Assembly (NCBI GenBank): GCA_024402475.1
Contig: JAKSTQ010000001.1
Location: forward strand, 62,001 to 126,000
Direction of reading: 5' to 3'
From: Treponema sp.
GTDB lineage: Bacteria > Spirochaetota > Spirochaetia > Treponematales > Treponemataceae
DNA length: 64,000 nucleotides
Position 1 is the stretch's first letter, and every line of letters begins with the position of its first letter. Under the pieces are notes generated by a model, which was not told where the DNA came from, ran no database searches, and saw only the letters and a program-made list of their open reading frames with translations. Below, one piece after another: positions 60,975 through 64,000 of this stretch. Both the position numbers and the translations under genes were made by a program.

Positions 60975-61424
60975 TTAATTTCCTGTAAGCGAATTGAATA
61001 ATCCGATAGCATCAACGCCAGATACTTTTTGATTTGAATTTGTTCTTGAAGAAATATATCCGCGGGCAACAAATTCCCTGTAAGCATACCTTGGTGACTT
61101 TTTTGTAATGGAATACATCATGCCGCCTTTTAATTCTAGTGTCTTTGCAAATAATGAACAAAGATTTTTGAGCATGATTTTATCAGAAACCTTATCTTTA
61201 TCAGTAAAATAATTCTGGGCTTTCAAGGCATCAAAAGCTTCCTGCTCAGAAGCCCGTTCAGAAACGATTCCCTTGTAAGCTGCAACAAAGTACGCTGCCT
61301 GCCCGTTAGTAATTTCAGGAGTTTCGATAATCTGTGTAAGTTTATCAAAACTCTGTGCCTGAATTGAAAAAACTGTCAGGAAAAATAAAGAAGCAAATAG
61401 AAATATTCTTTTTTGTAAATTCAC
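60975..61424 (-). CDS. Small exported protein of unknown function
   Basis: 149 residues, GTG start with a GAGGG ribosome site. Signal peptide (about 1-23, SIQA). The mature part is helical and basic (SFDKLTQIIETPEITNGQAAYFVAAYKGIVSERASEQEAFDALKAQNYF). First gene of the FecR/barrel operon; the next gene starts 3 bp after its stop. The promoter-like TTTACT-17-TATAAT at 61476-61504 is about 50 bp upstream. Confidence 0.75.
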   Translation of the reverse strand: MNLQKRIFLFASLFFLTVFSIQAQSFDKLTQIIETPEITNGQAAYFVAAYKGIVSERASEQEAFDALKAQNYFTDKDKVSDKIMLKNLCSLFAKTLELKGGMMYSITKKSPRYAYREFVARGYISSRTNSNQKVSGVDAIGLFNSLTGN

Positions 61425-61448
61425 TTTTTAAACCCTCAATTTTAATTA

Positions 61449-61504
61449 TTGTCCAATAACGACTATACTATTATAATTATACATTATAGTTTTCTATAAG
61501 TAAA
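61449..61504. promoter_or_regulatory. Divergent promoters with overlapping -10 boxes (cyclase / FecR operon)
   Basis: Plus strand: TTGTCC (61449-61454), 17 bp, TATAAT (61472-61477). Minus strand: TTTACT (61499-61504), 17 bp, TATAAT (61476-61481). The two -10 boxes share two bases. Confidence 0.6.
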
Positions 61505-61519
61505 TAAAGGAGTTTTATC

Positions 61520-64000
61520 ATGAAAAAGTTTGCAAGCCTGCTGATTATAACAGCCGTAACAATTTTCTGGGTTGTTCTTGGAGGAACAGGTGTTCTGCAG
61601 AAATTAGATTACCGTTTTTTTGATTTCCTTTTAAAATGCAAACCTGCGCCTCAGGAAAAATCAGAAATTCTCCTTGTAGAAGCTGATAACCTTGCTTTAG
61701 AAAACGTTGGTCCATGGCCCTGGAAACGTGATGTTTATGCAGATTCCCTTTTGCACATGAAAGAACTTGGTGCAAAATCTGCAATATTCGATATTGAATT
61801 TCTTTCGCCTTCAAACTTTCCGGAAGCTGATGAATATTTTTCAAAAGCCCTCCAGTTTTTTGGAAACTCCACTCTTTCAATTAATGCCCGGGATTTAGAC
61901 ATTAATTATTCAAAAGAAGACCTTGATTATGCTGCAGACCGGTTCCTTATTAAACCACAAGGCGACATTAATGCCATTATAGACGGAAACAACAAATCTT
62001 CGTATGAAACACAGAAAAACACACTTTTGGGATATGGCAAGACAGACTGGACCGATCCTAAAGTGCGCTTTGAATTTTCCAAAGGCATGTCTCCTTCAAT
62101 GAATCTTTTTATATCACACGCAAAACATGGAACATTTACAAACACCATCGTTGATAATGACGGAAGCAGACGCCGTGTTGAACTTTTAAGCCATCAGATT
62201 GAATATGACAAATCGATCCTGCAGCTGGTTCTTGCAAATATCATGGAAAACACACAGGCCGGTTCAATTATCAGAAAAAAAGACAGAATTATTATTAAAG
62301 ATGCTTTTATTGACGGCAAACAGCAGGATATAAACATTCCGCTGGATTCAAGCGGCCGAATGATCATCAACTGGACTCATAATCTTTTTGAAAATTCTTT
62401 CCGCCATGAAAGTATTGCTTTCCTTGATATGCTGACAAAGACAGAAAATAATATTTACGAAGCTTCAAAAATTATTTTGAATTCCATGGCTGAACTTAAT
62501 TCTCCGGTTATTGACCAGCAGGCCGAAAAACTTTATGAACTGTTCCACCTGTACAACGATATTCTTGAATACAAAGCCTACATGCTTTCTTTATGCGAAG
62601 GTTACGATGAAAATTCAAATCCTGTAAACGGCGGAATTTCAGACCTGATGTATGAAGAATATTTTGGGCTTAGAAAAGATTACTTTGAAAGAATTGCAGC
62701 TTATGCCGGCGGAAATTCTGGTGATGAAATTCAGCAGGAATTATTAAACCTGCGTGATTCACTTGGCGAAGAAAAATATACACAGAACGCACAGCTTTTT
62801 GGACAGATGTTTGACATTCTCAAAGATGAATCAACTCTTTACAATGACGTTTTCAAGGAAAAATCACAGGTTTATAAAGACGCCTTTTGTATTTTAGGTA
62901 CAACAGCAAGTTCAACAACTGATCAGGGAACAACGCCTTTCCAAAGAAGTTATCCTAATGTAGGAACCCACGCGAATGTTTACAACACAATAATGAACCG
63001 TGACTTTATCACACCTGTAAACTGGCTTTGGGGAATTCTTATTATTTTTGTTCTTACAGTCGTTCAGGGAGAGCTGACTAAAAAGAACAAGGCCCTCATA
63101 CAGAATATTGCAGGACTTGCAATCGTTATTACAGCAATTCTTATTCCTGTAATTCTTATTGCAGGTTTTGGAATTTACATGCCTTCTGTTGCATCAATAT
63201 TAATTGCATTTACTGCATATCTTTCTATTACTGTCTACAGATTTTCTACTGCAGAAAAAGACAAGAAATTCCTTAAGAATACCTTTGGTGCTTATGTAGC
63301 ACCTGCAATTGTTGACCAGATCGTAAAACATCCTGAATATGCAAACCTGGGCGGTAAAAGCGAATATCTTACTGCACTGTTTTCTGATGTAAAGACATTT
63401 TCTGGTTTTACAGAAGTAATCAATAATGAAGCCGGCGAAGACAAAGGTGCTGAACGCCTTGTAGAAATTCTTAACGGCTATCTTGGCGTTTTAAGCGACG
63501 CAATTATGGAAAATAACGGAACAATCGACAAATATGTAGGAGATGAAATTGTTTCGTTCTTTGGTGCTCCTGTTCAGACAAAAAACAATGCTTTTGATGC
63601 CTGTGTAGCGGGAATCCGTATGCTGCAGGCAGAAAAAAAATTCAATGAAGAAAACAAAGACAAGCTTCCAGTAAATCCTCGTACCGGGGAGCCTTTCTGG
63701 CTTAGAAGCCGCGTAGGTCTTAATACAGGTAATATGGTTGTAGGAAACATGGGAACTGCAAAAAAATTGAATTATACAATCATGGGCAACAATGTTAACC
63801 TTGCAAGCCGTCTTGAAGGTACTAATAAAGTTTACGGTTCATGGATTATGTGCTCAGAATCTACATGGCAGATGGCTAACAGCGGTGAATACGAAGGTAA
63901 ACTTGTTGCGCGAAAATTTGACTGTGTGCGTGTAGTAAACGTTAAAAAGCCTGTTGGTATTTACAATATTCTGGGGCTTAAAGACGAAATGAGTCCACAG
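61520..64000 (+). CDS. CHASE2-domain class III adenylate/guanylate cyclase (3' end outside window)
   Basis: 827 residues visible, open to the end of the window. One N-terminal membrane helix (about 5-22), an extracytoplasmic CHASE2 domain (about 30-480, DYRFFDFLLKCKP then VGPWPWKRDVYADSLLHMKELGAKSAIFDIEFLSP), three membrane helices (about 493-575), then a class III catalytic domain (about 610-800). Metal-binding Asp in LFSDVKTFSGF and in YVGDEIVSFFG; MGNNVNLASRLEG holds the catalytic Asn and Arg. Makes a cyclic nucleotide in response to a periplasmic signal. AGGAG ribosome site. Divergent from the FecR operon, an arrangement that from memory resembles T. pallidum TP0483-TP0485. Confidence 0.93.
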   Translation, partial: MKKFASLLIITAVTIFWVVLGGTGVLQKLDYRFFDFLLKCKPAPQEKSEILLVEADNLALENVGPWPWKRDVYADSLLHMKELGAKSAIFDIEFLSPSNFPEADEYFSKALQFFGNSTLSINARDLDINYSKEDLDYAADRFLIKPQGDINAIIDGNNKSSYETQKNTLLGYGKTDWTDPKVRFEFSKGMSPSMNLFISHAKHGTFTNTIVDNDGSRRRVELLSHQIEYDKSILQLVLANIMENTQAGSIIRKKDRIIIKDAFIDGKQQDINIPLDSSGRMIINWTHNLFENSFRHESIAFLDMLTKTENNIYEASKIILNSMAELNSPVIDQQAEKLYELFHLYNDILEYKAYMLSLCEGYDENSNPVNGGISDLMYEEYFGLRKDYFERIAAYAGGNSGDEIQQELLNLRDSLGEEKYTQNAQLFGQMFDILKDESTLYNDVFKEKSQVYKDAFCILGTTASSTTDQGTTPFQRSYPNVGTHANVYNTIMNRDFITPVNWLWGILIIFVLTVVQGELTKKNKALIQNIAGLAIVITAILIPVILIAGFGIYMPSVASILIAFTAYLSITVYRFSTAEKDKKFLKNTFGAYVAPAIVDQIVKHPEYANLGGKSEYLTALFSDVKTFSGFTEVINNEAGEDKGAERLVEILNGYLGVLSDAIMENNGTIDKYVGDEIVSFFGAPVQTKNNAFDACVAGIRMLQAEKKFNEENKDKLPVNPRTGEPFWLRSRVGLNTGNMVVGNMGTAKKLNYTIMGNNVNLASRLEGTNKVYGSWIMCSESTWQMANSGEYEGKLVARKFDCVRVVNVKKPVGIYNILGLKDEMSPQ

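Overview
The window is a contiguous piece of an AT-rich spirochaete chromosome, almost certainly genus Treponema (species not resolved). The genus call rests on the periplasmic-flagellum genes (flgE with the spirochaete cross-link residues, and a gene for the FlbB collar protein), the many TPR and ankyrin proteins, and gene neighbourhoods that from memory resemble T. pallidum: capD/DegT/'quinoline oxidoreductase'; atoC-atoS-holB'-cvpA-murG; and FecR plus CHASE2 cyclase. Gene density is high, nothing looks like a mobile element or CRISPR, and no gene-free stretch exceeds about 300 bases. The longest, 24263-24521, shows nothing recognisable beyond promoter-like AT-rich sequence.

Layout. 1-11.0 kb: tail of an unknown gene, mutL, two convergently read TPR proteins, a membrane-anchored TPR protein with a degenerate Mrr-like tail, a phosphoesterase, a ParB-like protein, an RsbU/RsbV/RsbW-type partner-switching operon, then tmRNA. 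11.1-20.0 kb: a secreted protein and a SPOR protein with a huge acidic linker; divergently, capD, a DegT aminotransferase and a three-subunit molybdenum-hydroxylase-like complex that has lost its molybdopterin signatures. 20-24.3 kb: queA-ruvB-ruvA-ruvC and yebC. 24.5-31.98 kb: exported ankyrin/coiled-coil protein, rsmD, TPR proteins, rlmN, an HMA-like mini-protein, leuCD. 32-37 kb: flavoprotein, cytidylate-kinase-like protein, yicC, CorC/HlyC-type protein, murC. 37-39.3 kb: flgF-flgG-flgJ with an unlisted 28-residue ORF before murC. 39.4-47.3 kb: glgC, a six-gene minus-strand operon (ankyrin, murG, cvpA, holB-like, atoS, atoC) and tRNA-Phe. 47.4-56.8 kb: a barrel protein, the flbB-fliK-flgD-flgE operon, a 970-residue metallopeptidase-like/beta-propeller/barrel protein and hexokinase. 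56.9-64 kb: pcrA, a FecR/porin-like/small-protein operon and a divergent CHASE2 adenylate/guanylate cyclase that runs off the end.

The main regulatory observations are mine from reading the sequence. (1) At seven or eight genes without a Shine-Dalgarno sequence, a promoter-like -35/17 bp/-10 lies 6-8 bp before the start codon, so the messages are predicted to be leaderless. (2) Three FliA (sigma-28)-like promoters precede the flgF operon, the flbB-flgE operon and, unexpectedly, the SPOR-protein operon. (3) Two divergent gene pairs have overlapping -10 boxes. The most unusual proteins are the apparently molybdenum-free hydroxylase-like complex, the TPR/Mrr-like fusion, and the metallopeptidase-like surface protein.
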